In this document: positions 4,965-5,372 of the stretch, piece by piece
How the letters are laid out: each line of letters starts with the position of its first letter
Numbering within the stretch: the stretch's first letter is position 1
Origin: an uncultured Campylobacter sp.
GTDB taxonomy: Bacteria > Campylobacterota > Campylobacteria > Campylobacterales > Campylobacteraceae
Length of the DNA: 5,372 bases
Assembly (NCBI GenBank): GCA_938036585.1
Contig: CALHQN010000044.1
Coordinates: 1-5,372, forward strand
Reading direction: 5' to 3'
Position numbers and translations under genes: made by a program
Notes under the pieces: model-generated
Seen by the model: the letters and a program-made list of their open reading frames with translations, nothing else
The model's database searches: none
Told to the model about the DNA's origin: nothing

Positions 4965-5372
4965 TCTTGCCCCCCTCTTTGCGCTGCAACACAACGTCGG
5001 TGATCTGCATCGATTTATCTATCGCTTTTAGCATATCATAAATCGTCAGCAGCCCCACGCTCACGCCCGTCAGCGCCTCCATCTCGACGCCCGTTTTGCC
5101 GGTGATTTTTACCGTTACGAAAAGCTTAAACGCGCATTCGCTCGCAAGCTCCTCAATGTCTGTTTTAATCGAAGTAATCGTAAGCGGATGGGTCATTGGT
5201 ATGAGTTCGCTCGTCTTTTTAGCGCCCATTATTGCGGCAACGACGGCGGTTTGAAGCACGGGGCCTTTTTTCGCCGTGTTTTGCTTAACGGCGGCAAACG
5301 CCTCCGCGCTCATTCGTATGATGCCGCTAGCGGTGGCTACACGCTCGCTATCATCCTTAGCGCCGACATCTA
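4942..5372 (-). CDS. moaC: MoaC, cyclic pyranopterin monophosphate synthase (5' end outside window)
   Basis: MoaC converts 3',8-cyclo-7,8-dihydro-GTP, made by MoaA, to cyclic pyranopterin monophosphate in the cytosol, the second part of step one of molybdenum cofactor synthesis. The window holds 142 codons plus the stop; the frame stays open to the right edge and begins [16 protein letters not shown], matching the family just after its initial residues. Compared with E. coli MoaC about 16 N-terminal residues are missing. Key residues are all present with E. coli spacing: visible-frame K35, H61, E96, E98, D112 and K115, equivalent to E. coli K51, H77, E112, E114, D128 and K131. The [10 protein letters not shown] and GGKSG motifs are intact. 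An internal ATG at 5313 is not the start, because homologous sequence continues upstream of it. The usual C-H-P-L motif reads T-H-P-L here. It is the first visible gene of a unit with the DUF493 gene and the 419-aa gene; Moco would serve enzymes such as nitrate reductase or formate dehydrogenase encoded elsewhere. Confidence 0.96.
   Translation of the reverse strand, partial: DVGAKDDSERVATASGIIRMSAEAFAAVKQNTAKKGPVLQTAVVAAIMGAKKTSELIPMTHPLTITSIKTDIEELASECAFKLFVTVKITGKTGVEMEALTGVSVGLLTIYDMLKAIDKSMQITDVVLQRKEGGKSGVYTRS
4970..4978 (-). promoter_or_regulatory. Purine-rich ribosome binding site inside moaC for a GTG start
   Basis: AGAGGGGGG on the minus strand ends 5 nt before the GTG at 4964. It sits within moaC codons for the K-E-G-G-K segment. 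It decides the start of the DUF493 gene and places its translation initiation inside the upstream coding region. Confidence 0.5.

Noticed and set aside
5311..5313. ATG at 5313 as the moaC start
   Set aside because: The frame continues upstream with residues that match the MoaC N-terminal region, so the true start is beyond the right edge.

Overview
This window looks like chromosomal DNA from a Campylobacterales (epsilonproteobacterial) species, probably a non-thermophilic Campylobacter of moderate GC content. The evidence is the HP0495/DUF493-type small protein that closely resembles the Helicobacter pylori form, the extended TGnTAnAAT-type promoter, the very frequent AAATTT-centred words in both genes and spacers, and the TTG/GTG starts behind clear Shine-Dalgarno sites. 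The species assignment is inference; no rRNA is present.

All five genes lie on the minus strand, so transcription runs from right to left. From the right edge: (1) moaC, cut by the window end, encodes the cyclic pyranopterin monophosphate synthase of molybdenum cofactor synthesis. (2) A DUF493/HP0495-family gene overlaps the moaC 3' end by 23 nt. (3) Eight nt after that gene comes a 419-aa soluble, helical, alanine-rich protein that I do not recognise. These three form one tightly packed transcription unit. After a non-coding spacer of about 560 nt comes (4) a monocistronic outer-membrane lipoprotein metallopeptidase of family M48 (LoiP/BepA type) with its own promoter. After a second spacer of about 580 nt comes (5) a CNNM/CorC-type membrane protein with paired CBS domains, also with its own promoter and a TTG start. 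The last 141 nt at the left are AT-rich and non-coding.

The genes are ordinary housekeeping or envelope functions, and I see no phage, IS, CRISPR, toxin-antitoxin or defence cassette. The unusual material is in the two large spacers. The one after the 419-aa gene carries two interleaved perfect 8-bp inverted repeats (order A-B-A'-B'), which predict a pseudoknot or two mutually exclusive hairpins. It also holds a cluster of short AAATTT-centred palindromes. The spacer between the M48 and CNNM genes carries about eight copies of a degenerate AAATTYYATC word, a 9- to 12-bp hairpin, and two tandem GC-rich hairpins just after the M48 stop codon. No claim of a new system is justified from the sequence alone; the A-B-A'-B' structure and the uncharacterised 419-aa protein are the best candidates for a second look.
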